From Lautropia sp. (GTDB taxonomy: Bacteria; Pseudomonadota; Gammaproteobacteria; Burkholderiales; Burkholderiaceae_E), in assembly GCA_030528325.1 (NCBI GenBank), contig JAUMZD010000011.1, forward strand, positions 18,386 to 82,385: DNA of 64,000 nucleotides, written 5' to 3'. The notes beneath the pieces were generated by a model. The model did not search any database. It was not told the origin of the DNA and was given only the letters and a program-made list of their open reading frames with translations. The position numbers and the translations under genes were made by a program. How positions within the stretch are numbered: position 1 is the stretch's first letter; the number at the start of each line of letters is the position of its first letter. Shown here piece after piece: positions 1-9,763 of this stretch.

Positions 1-1434
1 CTTGCTCTGGACGAATTCGTGCATGGCACGGTCGACGGCCAGTGCCTTTTCGACCGGCACATCCTCGTAGTACTTGTTGTCCGCGGCGAACAGTGTCAGG
101 GCCTGCTGCCAGACCTGCAGCGGGGCGTACTGGGCCTGCTTCATCAGCTCGGTCACGAGACGGCCGTGATCCAGCTGCTTGCGGGTGCTTTCCTCCAGAT
201 CAGAAGCAAACTGGGCAAAGGCTGCCAACTCGCGATACTGGGCCAGCGCGATACGGGAACCACCAGCCAGTTTCTTGATCAGACCGGTCTGGGCGGCGCC
301 GCCCACCCGGGACACCGAAATGCCGGGGTTCACGGCAGGACGGATACCGGCGTTGAACAGGTCGCTTTCCAGGAAGATCTGACCGTCGGTGATCGAAATC
401 ACGTTCGTCGGAACGAATGCAGACACGTCACCGGCCTGCGTCTCGATGATCGGCAGGGCGGTCAGTGAACCGGTCTTGCCTTTCACTTCACCGTTGGTGA
501 AGGCTTCGACATAGTCGGCATTCACCCGGGCTGCACGCTCGAGCAGGCGGGAGTGCAGATAGAACACGTCCCCCGGATAGGCTTCACGACCGGGCGGACG
601 ACGCAGCAGCAGCGACACCTGCCGATAGGCCCAGGCCTGCTTGGTCAGGTCATCATAGATGATCAGGGCGTCCTGGCCGCGGTCACGGAAGTACTCGCCC
701 ATCGTGCAGCCGGCATAGGGAGCCAGGTACTGCATGGCGGCGGATTCGGATGCGCTGGCAGCCACGACGATGGTGTATTCCATCGCGCCGAACTCTTCCA
801 GCTTGCGAACCACGTTGGCAATGGTGGAGGCCTTCTGGCCGATTGCCACGTAGATGCAGATGAGATCCTTGCCTTTCTGGTTGATGATCGTGTCGACGGC
901 CACGGCGGTCTTGCCGGTTTGACGGTCACCGATGATCAGCTCACGCTGACCACGACCGATGGGCACCATCGCGTCGATGGACTTGATACCGGTCTGAACC
1001 GGCTGATCCACGGATTGACGGGCGATGACGCCAGGCGCCACCTTCTCGATCACGTCCGTCAGTTTGGCGTTGATCGGGCCCTTGCCATCGATGGGTTGAC
1101 CCAACGCGTTCACGACGCGACCGATCAGCTCGGGGCCGACGGGCACTTCGAGAATGCGGCCGGTGGCCTTGGCGATATCGCCTTCCGAGATGCTCTCGTA
1201 CTCACCGAGGATCACGGCACCCACGGAATCACGCTCCAGGTTGAGCGCCAGACCGAAGATGTTGCCAGGAAACTCGATCATCTCGCCTTGCATCACGTTG
1301 GACAGACCGTGGATCCGGCAGATGCCGTCGGTGACCGAGATGACAGTACCCTGGTTGCGGGAGTCCGCAGAAGCCTCGAGATTCTGGATCTTGCTTTTGA
1401 GCAGTTCGCTGATTTCAGCGGGGTTGAGCTGCAT
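1..1434 (-). CDS. atpA: ATP synthase F1 subunit alpha, 3' end outside window
   Basis: Alpha subunit of the F1 catalytic head of the proton-translocating ATP synthase; it carries the non-catalytic nucleotide sites. The reading frame is open from the ATG at 1434 to the left edge, giving 478 codons of a protein that is normally about 513 residues, so roughly 35 C-terminal residues are missing. The start [16 protein letters not shown] is typical of beta/gammaproteobacterial AtpA, and the Walker A sequence GDRQTGKT lies near residues 169-176. It follows atpH after 12 bases and is the last in-window gene of the atpI-B-E-F-H-A operon. A purine-rich Shine-Dalgarno (AAGGAG) lies just upstream of the start. 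Confidence 0.97.
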   Translation of the reverse strand, partial: MQLNPAEISELLKSKIQNLEASADSRNQGTVISVTDGICRIHGLSNVMQGEMIEFPGNIFGLALNLERDSVGAVILGEYESISEGDIAKATGRILEVPVGPELIGRVVNALGQPIDGKGPINAKLTDVIEKVAPGVIARQSVDQPVQTGIKSIDAMVPIGRGQRELIIGDRQTGKTAVAVDTIINQKGKDLICIYVAIGQKASTIANVVRKLEEFGAMEYTIVVAASASESAAMQYLAPYAGCTMGEYFRDRGQDALIIYDDLTKQAWAYRQVSLLLRRPPGREAYPGDVFYLHSRLLERAARVNADYVEAFTNGEVKGKTGSLTALPIIETQAGDVSAFVPTNVISITDGQIFLESDLFNAGIRPAVNPGISVSRVGGAAQTGLIKKLAGGSRIALAQYRELAAFAQFASDLEESTRKQLDHGRLVTELMKQAQYAPLQVWQQALTLFAADNKYYEDVPVEKALAVDRAMHEFVQSK

Positions 1435-1446
1435 GAAGAAAACTCC

Positions 1447-1980
1447 TTATTTCGTCAGGGTCGTGGCCAGCTGAGCGAGCTTGCCACGCACGGATGCGTC
1501 AATGACCTCGTCACCGATCTGAATCGAGACGCCGCCGATCAATTCGGGGTTCACGGTGGTGGTTGCCTTGATACCCTTGCCGAACCTGGCTTCCAGGGCC
1601 TTGACGATGTCGGCAACCTGTTTGTCGTTCAGCGGGAAGGCTGAATCGATTCGAACCTCCAGAACACCGTCATGCTTGTTGCGGCTTTCTTCAAACAGGG
1701 CGCTGATGTCAGGCAGGAAGCCCAGACGACCGTTCTCAGCCAGCACCTGGACGAAGTTGCGCTGTTGAGGACCAAGGGGGCCGGCGGCCTCTGAAACGAT
1801 GGCGGCAGCACGGGCGCGGTCAATTTTGGGATTGTCCAGAAGATCTTGTGCGGCATCCGCCTTCATGACCTGGGTCAGACGCGAGAGGGCGTCGGACCAT
1901 TCGGCCAGTGAAGCGGTTTCTGCCGCGAGCTTGAATGCCGCCTCTGCATAGGGACGGGCGATGGTCAGTGCTTCCGCCAT
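1447..1980 (-). CDS. atpH: ATP synthase F1 subunit delta
   Basis: Delta subunit, which ties the F1 head to the peripheral stalk (b subunits). The 177 residues match the usual length of about 178. The N-terminal helical domain starts MAEALTIARPYAEAAFKLA, and the C-terminal part has the conserved pattern of a glycine-rich strand (ELIGGVSIQIGDEVIDASVRG) before the final helix. It sits 11 bases after atpF and 12 before atpA, which implies co-transcription. Confidence 0.96.
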   Translation of the reverse strand: MAEALTIARPYAEAAFKLAAETASLAEWSDALSRLTQVMKADAAQDLLDNPKIDRARAAAIVSEAAGPLGPQQRNFVQVLAENGRLGFLPDISALFEESRNKHDGVLEVRIDSAFPLNDKQVADIVKALEARFGKGIKATTTVNPELIGGVSIQIGDEVIDASVRGKLAQLATTLTK

Positions 1981-1991
1981 GATGGTTGGGC

Positions 1992-2465
1992 TTAGCGCAG
2001 CTCGTTTTTCAGGTTGGACAACAGATCGGCATGCCGTTTGGCGTCGATCTCGCGTTTGAGGATGCGTTCGGCACCGCTGACAGCCAGTTGGGCAACCTGA
2101 TCACGCAGCTGGTCGCGTGCGCGTTCGGCAGCCAGGGTGGCTTCTTCTGCCGCAGATTTCTGGGCGGCAGCGATGATGCGGGCGGCTTCGGCACGGGCCT
2201 GTTCGATCAGCTCGGCAGCCTGCTTGTCGGCGCCGGCACGGACTTCCATGGCATTGGCACGGGCCTGCTGGAGTTCCTGCTCGACACGCTGTTCGGCGGC
2301 CTTCAGATCATTTTTGGCTTGGTCGGCTGCAGCCAGACCGGCGGCGATTTTCTTGCTGCGTTCATCCAGGGCAGCGGTGATCGGCGGCCAGACGAATTTG
2401 GCGGTGAACCACCAGAGTGCTGCGAAGATGAAGCACTGAACGATGATCGTGGCGTTTATGTACAC
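1992..2465 (-). CDS. atpF: ATP synthase F0 subunit b
   Basis: Peripheral-stalk subunit of F0. The 157 residues start MYINATIIVQCFIFAALWWF, which forms the single N-terminal membrane helix. The remainder is a long charged, alanine-rich amphipathic helix (about residues 35-150) that dimerises and reaches the delta subunit. Length and layout are normal for the family. It lies 98 bases downstream of atpE and 11 bases before atpH. Confidence 0.96.
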   Translation of the reverse strand: MYINATIIVQCFIFAALWWFTAKFVWPPITAALDERSKKIAAGLAAADQAKNDLKAAEQRVEQELQQARANAMEVRAGADKQAAELIEQARAEAARIIAAAQKSAAEEATLAAERARDQLRDQVAQLAVSGAERILKREIDAKRHADLLSNLKNELR

Positions 2466-2563
2466 GCTAGATGCTCCGTATCAAACTTGATACATGAGGC
2501 GACCCGGTGGTTGCCTCGTGGGGCAACCACCGTCTGCCTCTCTCTATCTACCGTTCTGACGGA

Positions 2564-2902
<339 letters not shown>

Positions 2903-2928
2903 TCATCGCCATTCACACCGCACGGGGC

Positions 2929-3786
2929 TCAGTGAGCGTCGTGCGCCTGACCAAGGTAGATCAGGGTCAGCATCATGAAGATGAAGCCCTGAAGGACGAT
3001 GATCAGGATGTGGAAGATGGCCCAAACCAGACCGAGCGAAAAGTGCAGGGCGGTTCCCCAGATGGTGGCGGTTGCACCGAGCAGCGCGAGCAGCATGAAG
3101 ACCATTTCGCCGGCAAACATGTTACCGAAGAGTCGCATGCCGAGCGACACGGTCTTGGCGGCATACTCGACCAGCTGCATGAAAAGGTTGGCGACCCAGA
3201 GCAGCGGCTTGAAGATCAGGCCGATGCCGCTGTTCGCCCCGGTGCCGAAGGGCGCAGCGATCAGTTCGTGGAAGAAACCGCCCTTCTTCTGCTTCATGCC
3301 GTAGTAGAGGGAGGCGAACAGAACCACGATCGACATGGCCAGTGTGGCGTTCAGGTCGGCGGTTGGCAGGATCCGCTGGTAGTCGGAGATGCCGACATAG
3401 GCGATGAGGGCAGGGAACAGGTCGACCGGAATCAGGTCGAGCGTGTTCATGAAGACGATCCAGACGAAGGCGGTGAGGGCCAGCGGTGCGATGTAGCGGA
3501 CATCACCGTGCACGATGGTGCGGGCCTGTTCATCGACGAATTCCACGAGGGACTCGATGGCCCCGGTGAAGCGGCCGGGAACGCCCGCGCTGACACGGCG
3601 GGCAGCCATCCACATCAGGCCGCAGGCCAGGACACCCATCAGGATCGACCAGAAGATGGTGTCGTAGTTGATGAGGGAGAAATCGACGATGTTCTTTTGC
3701 GGGTGGCCTGACGAGTTCGCGTGACCGAGGTGGTGAATGATGTATTCGGCCGCGTTTGCCGGTCCGTGAGAGCCTTCTGTCGCCAT
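2929..3786 (-). CDS. atpB: ATP synthase F0 subunit a
   Basis: Membrane stator subunit that forms the two proton half-channels against the c ring. The 285 residues have several hydrophobic segments. The key arginine is in the stretch KTVSLGMRLFGNMFAGE, which corresponds to the essential Arg210 region of the E. coli protein. The N-terminal tail is rich in His and Asn and longer than in E. coli. It begins 11 bases after the stop of atpI and precedes atpE by 125 bases. Confidence 0.96.
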   Translation of the reverse strand: MATEGSHGPANAAEYIIHHLGHANSSGHPQKNIVDFSLINYDTIFWSILMGVLACGLMWMAARRVSAGVPGRFTGAIESLVEFVDEQARTIVHGDVRYIAPLALTAFVWIVFMNTLDLIPVDLFPALIAYVGISDYQRILPTADLNATLAMSIVVLFASLYYGMKQKKGGFFHELIAAPFGTGANSGIGLIFKPLLWVANLFMQLVEYAAKTVSLGMRLFGNMFAGEMVFMLLALLGATATIWGTALHFSLGLVWAIFHILIIVLQGFIFMMLTLIYLGQAHDAH

Positions 3787-3797
3787 CTTGGTATCTG

Positions 3798-4217
3798 CTA
3801 CTGCGATATTTGGTTATGAGACTGACGCCTGGATGCAGTCTGTTCGACGGCGTCCTCTGTCGTGTTGAACCAGCGGTGTCGCTGAAACAGGGCGAGCATC
3901 CAGGGCGCTTGCAGCGCAGCCACCATGCCCAGCAACATTGCCTCCCAATGTACCGGTGTCAGCCATTTGACGATAGCCATCAACATGACCACTGTCAAGG
4001 CGACCTTGATCAGCTCTCCCAGGAAGAAGGCGAACACGAAACTGCGTGCGGGCCGTCCCTGGGTGGCCCAAAGGCGCCAGGCAAACAAGGCATTGGGAAT
4101 GAAACAGGCAGCCCCGCCCAGCAACGCATCCCGGAGACCAAAGAGACCCCAAAATGGTGTGCCGAGTATGGCCACAGCGACAACCAGCACGATCTGTAGG
4201 GCAAGGGCTTTCAGCAT
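3798..4217 (-). CDS. atpI: ATP synthase accessory protein AtpI
   Basis: Small membrane protein that helps assemble the c ring or supplies Mg2+; non-essential in the species studied. The product starting MLKALALQIVLVVAVAILG has about 139 residues and four hydrophobic segments, and contains the family-typical GAACFIPNALFAWRL stretch. I chose the ATG at 4217 because conserved AtpI proteins begin close to the first membrane helix. In-frame ATGs at 4275 and 4280 would add about 20 residues (MQCFGCHAEIRSGPERTSRRA), and neither start has a strong ribosome site. It is the first gene of the atp operon. Confidence 0.85.
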   Translation of the reverse strand: MLKALALQIVLVVAVAILGTPFWGLFGLRDALLGGAACFIPNALFAWRLWATQGRPARSFVFAFFLGELIKVALTVVMLMAIVKWLTPVHWEAMLLGMVAALQAPWMLALFQRHRWFNTTEDAVEQTASRRQSHNQISQ

Positions 4218-4393
4218 GGCTCGTCTGCTCGTCCGTTCAGGGCCGCTGCGGATTTCCGCGTGGCAACCGAAGCATTGCATGGCGGCGGGGGACAGGTGTC
4301 AGCAACGCGCCATTCAGCGTGAGACTCGCGACCAGAAAAACCCTGGACCTTGCATGGACGGTGGATGTCTCTGCATTCATCAAGGCAATAGTG

Positions 4394-4423
4394 AGTATAA
4401 GGGGGAGCTTCGGTCTCGGTCAA
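4394..4423 (-). promoter_or_regulatory. Candidate sigma-70 promoter of the atp operon
   Basis: Read on the minus strand there is a TTGACC (-35, 4423-4418), an 18-base spacer and TATACT (-10, 4399-4394). Both hexamers differ from consensus by one base. The predicted start near 4387 would leave a leader of about 170 bases before the preferred atpI start. No transcript data are available, so this is inference from sequence. Confidence 0.5.
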
Positions 4424-4480
4424 AACACCTCAAGACTAAATTTTCAGGCCCCCGATAGATAGCGCGCACTTACTTCCCTG

Positions 4481-4514
4481 CGGATCATAATCCATAATTA
4501 TGGATTATGATCCG
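4481..4514. repeat. Perfect 34-bp palindrome between parB and atpI
   Basis: The 17-base half-site CGGATCATAATCCATAA is followed at once by its exact reverse complement, with no loop and no mismatch. It is AT-rich in an otherwise GC-rich neighbourhood. It lies 12 bases beyond the parB stop and about 60 bases upstream of the candidate atp promoter. There is no run of T on either side, so a simple intrinsic terminator is unlikely; an operator for a dimeric or tetrameric regulator is the more natural reading. Confidence 0.85.
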
Positions 4515-4526
4515 CCAAAGCCGTCT

Positions 4527-5486
4527 TCAGTGATCAGCGTTTTCACTCACGGCCGATGTGAGCTTCAGGCGGTCCAGTAAACCTGTGAAAGCATCGTTGC
4601 TGGAGAAGTGAATCACCAGTTTGCCCTTGCCTCCAGCCTTGCTGATGATTTCGACCGTGGTGTTCAGATGGTCGGCAATGCGTTCCCGCAGGCGGGCCAC
4701 GTCCCGATCCAAGACCGTATCTGCCTGTCTTTTGGCAGAAAACTTCGCCTGTCCCTGGTTCTCTTCGACCTTCTGAGCGACCAGGCGTTCGGTTTCGCGC
4801 ACCGACAGCTTGCGCTGCACGACCAGGTGCGCCATCAGGATCTGTTCGGCCCGATCAAGTGAGAGCAGAGCGCGGGCATGGCCCATCTCGATGTCGCCGG
4901 ACAACAGCATGGTTTGCACCGTGTCCGCAAGGTTCAGCAGCCGAAGCAAATTGGAGGTGGCGCTCCGCGAACGGCCGATGGCCTGTGCCGCCTGTTCGTG
5001 GGTGTAGTTGAACTCGTCGATCAGGCGCTGGATGGCAAAGGCTTCTTCCAGCGGGTTCAGGTCTTCACGCTGGATGTTCTCGATCAGTGCCAGTGCCAGT
5101 GCATTCTCATCGCTGACTTCCTTGACGATGACCGGCACGTTGGTCAATTGAGCCAGGGCGGCAGCGCGAAAACGCCGTTCACCCGCGATGATCTCGTAGC
5201 GACCATTCTCGATCGGACGAACGACCAGCGGTTGCAGCAACCCGTGCTCGACGATGGAATCGGCAAGCTCCTGGAGGGCGGTTTCGTCCATGCGGGTCCG
5301 GGGCTGATATCGACCCGCCTGCATCAGGTTCAGGGGCAGTTCCCGGATCGTCTCGTCGCCGGTGGTGGATGCCACGGCTGGCGCGGGTGTGGCGGCAGCA
5401 GCCGGCGGCTCATCCAGCATGGGGGTGTCGCCGCCCAGCAGTGAGTCGAGGCCCCGTCCGAGACCGCCTTTATGTTTCTTGCTCAT
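4527..5486 (-). CDS. parB: Chromosome partitioning protein ParB
   Basis: CTP-dependent clamp that loads at parS, spreads on flanking DNA and works with ParA to segregate the origin region. The 319 residues start MSKKHKGGLGRGLDSLLGG, the chromosomal-ParB signature that touches ParA. A disordered Ala/Pro linker follows to about residue 45, then the nucleotide-binding core with GERRFRAAA at 102-110, then the helix-turn-helix region (HEQAAQAIGRSRSATSNLLRLL) and a C-terminal dimerisation tail. It lies 11 bases after parA. Five matching parS sites are present at 9216-15126. Confidence 0.97.
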   Translation of the reverse strand: MSKKHKGGLGRGLDSLLGGDTPMLDEPPAAAATPAPAVASTTGDETIRELPLNLMQAGRYQPRTRMDETALQELADSIVEHGLLQPLVVRPIENGRYEIIAGERRFRAAALAQLTNVPVIVKEVSDENALALALIENIQREDLNPLEEAFAIQRLIDEFNYTHEQAAQAIGRSRSATSNLLRLLNLADTVQTMLLSGDIEMGHARALLSLDRAEQILMAHLVVQRKLSVRETERLVAQKVEENQGQAKFSAKRQADTVLDRDVARLRERIADHLNTTVEIISKAGGKGKLVIHFSSNDAFTGLLDRLKLTSAVSENADH

Positions 5487-5497
5487 GTGTGGGTGTC

Positions 5498-6472
5498 CTA
5501 TGAATGCTGTCCGGTGGTGGTGTCGGCCGTGCTCTCGGCTTGCGAGTGGCTGGCGGGTGATGCACTGGTGGCTTCACCGGTTTTTCGTTCGTCCCGCTTG
5601 CTGGAGGGTGGGGTAGCAGGCGGTCTGTTGGCATGGCCAGTGACTGGCGTGCCTGCGTTGGTCGGGGGTGTCTCCGCCCTGGCCGTTTTTTTCATCGAAG
5701 CCAGATAGGCAGGGGTTCGCTCGATCAGTTCGGAGGCGAAGTCGAGGTAGCCGAGGGCACCACGGGAACCGGGGTCGAAGCGAACGCCGGGCAGACCGTG
5801 GCTGGGGGCTTCGGCCAGACGGATGTTGCGGGGAATCACGGCCTTGAACACCTTTTCCTTGAAGTGTTCTTCCAGCTGCGCCGACACCTGTTGGGCCAGC
5901 GTGATGCGGCTGTCATACATCACCCGCAGGATGCCCATGATCTTGATTTCGGGATTGAAGTTGGCGTGCACTTTCCGGATTGTGCCGACCAGATCACTGA
6001 GACCTTCCAGTGCGTAATATTCGCATTGCATCGGGATGATGACGCCCTGGGCGGCGCACAGGCCGTTCAGTGTCAACAGTGACAGTGAAGGGGGGGAGTC
6101 GATCAGGATGTAATCGTAGTCGGCCGCGACAGTATCGAGTGCATCCCGAAGCCGGCGTTCACGACGGTCGAGTTCCACGAGCTCGACTTCTGCGCCGGCA
6201 AGCTCGCGGTTGGCGGGCAGCAGATAGAAACCACCGGACTCGGATAGCTGACGAGCCTCATTGACGGTGGCCTCACCGATCATGACGTGGTAGACCGATC
6301 GTTGCAGGCGTCGCTTGTCGATGCCGCTCCCCATCGTGGCATTACCCTGGGGATCGAGGTCGACCAGCAGGACACGTTGGCCGAGTTGGGAAAGGGCGGC
6401 AGCCAGGTTGACCGAGGTCGTCGTTTTTCCGACCCCGCCTTTCTGGTTCGCAATGGTCAGGATGAGCGTCAA
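5498..6472 (-). CDS. parA: Chromosome partitioning ATPase ParA (Soj), with C-terminal extension
   Basis: Deviant Walker ATPase that forms ATP-bound dimers on the nucleoid and is stimulated by ParB. The motif KGGVGKTT is at residues 11-18, and ILIDSPPSLSLLTLNGL gives the Walker B/A' region. The start codon is TTG; it overlaps the rsmG stop in the tetramer TTGA, and no ATG fits the conserved N-terminus. At 324 residues it is about 65 longer than usual Soj proteins: after about residue 255 a Thr/Ala/Pro/Ser-rich hydrophilic tail follows, with no recognisable domain. Confidence 0.95.
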   Translation of the reverse strand: MTLILTIANQKGGVGKTTTSVNLAAALSQLGQRVLLVDLDPQGNATMGSGIDKRRLQRSVYHVMIGEATVNEARQLSESGGFYLLPANRELAGAEVELVELDRRERRLRDALDTVAADYDYILIDSPPSLSLLTLNGLCAAQGVIIPMQCEYYALEGLSDLVGTIRKVHANFNPEIKIMGILRVMYDSRITLAQQVSAQLEEHFKEKVFKAVIPRNIRLAEAPSHGLPGVRFDPGSRGALGYLDFASELIERTPAYLASMKKTARAETPPTNAGTPVTGHANRPPATPPSSKRDERKTGEATSASPASHSQAESTADTTTGQHS

Positions 6473-7239
6473 GCGATTCTCCGTCTATCGGTTGGTTCGG
6501 AATGGGGGGAGCGCGCATGATCAGGGTCTTGCGCATGGGTTTTGCGCAGGATGGCCAGAAAGCGCTGTGTCTCGGGCAAGAGGGTAGGCAGGGTTTCAAT
6601 CGCACGCAGACACATGCCGGCAGGCAGTTCGCGTTGCTCCTCTGGCAGCCTTGCGCTCTTCATGGCAAATGCCAGTGAATGCTCACTCATGAAAGGGGCG
6701 CAGAGGGAAGCGTAGCGCCCCAAAGCGGTAAAGGCCCGGCAGATGAAATTGGGATCTTCGCCCCCCAGGTCGGCCTGATGGAGGTTTTCAATGCGTTCTG
6801 CGAACACGTTGACGCGCCTCAGCCCGAGAGTGAGGACTGACTGACGAAGAAAGGCAGCTTTCTTGCCGACAGGTTCAACCAGGGCGATGGGGCGCTCCGG
6901 GTGCGAGATGGCCAGCAGGATACCGGGGAATCCCGCGCCGCTGCCAATGTCCGCCAGCGGTGCTTCCTGTTCAGGCAGATAGCGCCGGATGACAGGTACG
7001 ATGGCAAGGCTGTCGAGCAGATGCTCTTCCACCAGCACGCGCGGGTCACTGCTGCCCAGGAGGTTGTAGGTGCGATTCCACTGGAGCAGCAATGCAGCCC
7101 ACTGGTTGATCTGCTGAAGCTGCGCGCCGCCAAGCGACAGATTCAGGCGGGTCAGCCCCTCCTGCAGAAGCTGGCTGTCCCGAGCTTCCCAGCGGGTATT
7201 CTGCCGTTGTGACGAGGCTGCGTGCCGAGGCTGGCTCAT
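6469..7239 (-). CDS. rsmG: 16S rRNA (guanine527-N7)-methyltransferase RsmG (GidB)
   Basis: SAM-dependent enzyme that methylates N7 of G527 in 16S rRNA. The glycine-rich SAM loop is visible as [14 protein letters not shown]. The 256 residues include an N-terminal extension of about 30 residues compared with the E. coli protein. Its ATG overlaps the mnmG stop as ATGA and its stop overlaps the parA TTG start, so mnmG-rsmG-parA is translationally coupled. Confidence 0.95.
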   Translation of the reverse strand: MSQPRHAASSQRQNTRWEARDSQLLQEGLTRLNLSLGGAQLQQINQWAALLLQWNRTYNLLGSSDPRVLVEEHLLDSLAIVPVIRRYLPEQEAPLADIGSGAGFPGILLAISHPERPIALVEPVGKKAAFLRQSVLTLGLRRVNVFAERIENLHQADLGGEDPNFICRAFTALGRYASLCAPFMSEHSLAFAMKSARLPEEQRELPAGMCLRAIETLPTLLPETQRFLAILRKTHAQDPDHARSPHSEPTDRRRIA

Positions 7240-9164
7240 CCCTGCATTTCTCCCGCAACTTGATCCCGTCGCTTGCCTTGCTGCTTCTTCAGATGAACCA
7301 GCAACAGTGAAACGGCTGCTGGCGTCATGCCGGGTAAACGGCTGGCCTGACCAATACTCTGCGGCCGATGGGTTGAGAGCTTCTGACGCACCTCGGTTGA
7401 AAGACCGGCGATCGTACCGTAGTCCAGATCCTCGGGCAGCACGGTGCTTTCCTGTTGTGCCATGCGAGCCACTTCGAGCTTTTGCCGATCGATATAGCCC
7501 TGGTACTTGATCTGAATTTCGACCTGCTCCGCGATTCGGGCGTCGTTCAGTGCTTCCCCATCAAGAAGATCCGGGAGCAGTGTCCGCAACTGCGTCAGCG
7601 TGACATCAGGACGCTTCAACAGGCTATGAAGTGAGTGCTCACTTGTAACCGGTGAACCAATTGCTTCACTCAATCTGGCCTGTTCCACGACCCTCTCATT
7701 GAGATAGGTGGCGCGCATGCGGCTGATTTCATGCTCGATGGCATTGCGTTTCTCATTGAAGCGCCGCCAGCGTTCGTCGTCCACGCAGCCCATCTCACGG
7801 CCGATTTCAGTCAGACGGAGGTCGGCGTTGTCCTCGCGCAGGCTGAGACGGTATTCCGCGCGACTGGTGAACATCCGGTAAGGCTCCAGCACACCCTGTG
7901 TGAGCAGGTCGTCCATCATGACGCCAAGATAAGCCTGATCACGCTTTGGCGTCCACGGTGCCTTGTCCTGCACCTGACGGGCAGCGTTGAGGCCGGCGAG
8001 CAACCCCTGTGCAGCGGCTTCTTCATAGCCGGTGGTGCCATTGATCTGACCTGCAAAGAAAAGACCCTGAATCTGCCGTGTCTCGAGGTTGGGCTTCAGT
8101 TCCCGGGGATCGAAATAGTCGTATTCGATGGCGTAACCAGGACGCAGGACGTGAGCGTTCTCAAGCCCTGTCATCGAGCGAACAACCGCGATCTGCGTAT
8201 CGAAAGGCAGGCTGGTCGAGATGCCGTTCGGATAGATCTCGTGGGTTGTCAGTCCTTCGGGTTCCAGATAGATCTGATGGGAGGACTTGTCTGCGAAACG
8301 GTGGATCTTGTCCTCGATGGAAGGGCAGTAACGGGGGCCAACACCCTCGATCACACCCGTGAAGAGAGGGGAGCGATCCAGCGCCTGACGGATAATTTCA
8401 TGCGTCTGTTCATTGGTGTGCGTCACCCAGCAAGGCAGCTGCCGGGGATGCATGCTCGCATCGCCCATGAAGGAAAATACGGGCACCGGATCAGTATCGC
8501 CCGGCTGCACGCCAAGGCGAGCGTAATCAATCGTCTTGCCGTCGATGCGAGGCGGCGTACCCGTCTTGAGACGGCCCTGGGGCAGCGACAGCTCGCGCAG
8601 TCTGGCTGCCAGTGTCTTTGATGAGGGGTCGCCAGCGCGGCCTGCTTCGTAATTGTCCAGACCCACATGCACCTTTCCGTTCAAAAAAGTGCCTGCTGTC
8701 AGCACGACAGCGCGAGCATGGAACCGAATCCCAAGTTGAGTGACGACGCCAACGACACGATCACCTTCAAGTAAAAGATCGTCAACTGCCTGCTGAAACA
8801 GGGTAAGGCCCGCCTGGTTCTCAAGACCATGGCGAATGGCTTGTCGATAGAGAACGCGGTCGGCCTGGGCGCGCGTAGCCCTCACCGCAGGCCCTTTACT
8901 TGCGTTGAGGATTCTGAATTGGATACCGGCCTGGTCGGTTGCGATGGCCATGATGCCGCCCAGCGCATCAACCTCTTTGACAAGATGGCCCTTGCCAATC
9001 CCGCCGATAGACGGGTTACAGGACATCTGCCCTAAAGTATCGAGATTGTGGCTTAAAAGCAACGTTTTGGCGCCTGTACGAGCCGCAACAAGACTGGCTT
9101 CCGTACCGGCATGGCCCCCGCCAACGACGATGACGTCGAAGGTTTCAGGGTAAGAAGTGCTCAT
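7236..9164 (-). CDS. mnmG: tRNA uridine 5-carboxymethylaminomethyl modification enzyme MnmG (GidA)
   Basis: FAD-dependent partner of MnmE that modifies the wobble uridine U34 of several tRNAs. The N-terminal Rossmann fold reads [21 protein letters not shown], and [16 protein letters not shown] is the family signature. The length of 642 residues is normal. It is the first gene of the mnmG-rsmG-parA-parB run. Its 5' end faces the 6.8-kb gene-free region, with a parS site only 52 bases upstream. Confidence 0.97.
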   Translation of the reverse strand: MSTSYPETFDVIVVGGGHAGTEASLVAARTGAKTLLLSHNLDTLGQMSCNPSIGGIGKGHLVKEVDALGGIMAIATDQAGIQFRILNASKGPAVRATRAQADRVLYRQAIRHGLENQAGLTLFQQAVDDLLLEGDRVVGVVTQLGIRFHARAVVLTAGTFLNGKVHVGLDNYEAGRAGDPSSKTLAARLRELSLPQGRLKTGTPPRIDGKTIDYARLGVQPGDTDPVPVFSFMGDASMHPRQLPCWVTHTNEQTHEIIRQALDRSPLFTGVIEGVGPRYCPSIEDKIHRFADKSSHQIYLEPEGLTTHEIYPNGISTSLPFDTQIAVVRSMTGLENAHVLRPGYAIEYDYFDPRELKPNLETRQIQGLFFAGQINGTTGYEEAAAQGLLAGLNAARQVQDKAPWTPKRDQAYLGVMMDDLLTQGVLEPYRMFTSRAEYRLSLREDNADLRLTEIGREMGCVDDERWRRFNEKRNAIEHEISRMRATYLNERVVEQARLSEAIGSPVTSEHSLHSLLKRPDVTLTQLRTLLPDLLDGEALNDARIAEQVEIQIKYQGYIDRQKLEVARMAQQESTVLPEDLDYGTIAGLSTEVRQKLSTHRPQSIGQASRLPGMTPAAVSLLLVHLKKQQGKRRDQVAGEMQG

Positions 9165-9215
9165 GCGCCATTATAAATCGGCTCGCTTTGATTTTGGTAT
9201 TTTGAAGATGTCTTT

Positions 9216-9231
9216 TGTTTCACGTGGAACA
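9216..9231. promoter_or_regulatory. parS site 1
   Basis: TGTTTCACGTGGAACA matches the bacterial parS consensus TGTTNCACGTGNAACA exactly at the fixed positions. It is the ParB loading site nearest to parAB and lies 52 bases upstream of mnmG. Confidence 0.93.
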
Positions 9232-9456
9232 GCGCGGCGTACGCCGTCATGGGATTGGAATCATAAGAATGTTGTAGTAGGGGGTAATGGGAGGGGGACG
9301 GGGGGCGACCAGCGGAGAGAAGAGTGAAGAAGAAGAGGCGTGTTGAAGTGAACTGCGCGCGGCCCAAGCCACAGCGGTGGAAACCTTTAAGATCCAGAGA
9401 ATTGCTTGCGGCGGATACTTTTACTTTAAATCCTTCAAACGCGTCTCCGACCCCTC

Positions 9457-9618
9457 TAGGAGCTTGGGCGGTAGGAATCGCGAAGGCGAAAATCGGCCCC
9501 GCCGAGCACAGTTTGTGCGCGATTCGCCGCCCTTAAGCCGGTGCATGGGGCAAGAAGCGGGTGCAAAATGGGCCGACGCGGCCGGTTTGCAGCCCGCGAC
9601 TTTCCTGCCGCCAAAGCG
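9457..9618 (-). repeat. Dispersed repeat, copy 1 (reverse orientation)
   Basis: A full-length copy of the dispersed family, in the opposite orientation to the copies at 12698 and 19146. It begins TAGGAGCTTGGGCGG and ends CCTGCCGCCAAAGCG; the interior carries the hallmark TTTTCGCC/GGCGAAAA and cacaaactgtgc segments. It is an imperfect long palindrome, REP/BIME-like in design. Confidence 0.8.
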
Positions 9619-9763
9619 ATTGATCAAGAGCCAGATGAGCCATCACGTGTTTAGCCCAAAAGCCATCGTGTCCCTTTTAAGCAAAGTAGAGATTGTCCCC
9701 TGATGCAGAATGTGGCTGTCAGGCCGGAGCGAGGGAGGCATCAGGTGCAAGGGGTGATAGCGA

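Noticed and set aside
553..1644. Long plus-strand frame opposite atpA/atpH (363 codons), and similar long antisense frames in pckG (16874-19018) and elsewhere
   Set aside because: These are codon-bias shadows of real GC-rich genes on the other strand; the products are His/Asp/Gly-rich with no family resemblance.
9644..9649. CACGTG core as a sixth parS
   Set aside because: The flanks read CATCACGTGTTT, without the TGTTN/NAACA arms. The CACGTG at 28650 inside argS was rejected for the same reason.
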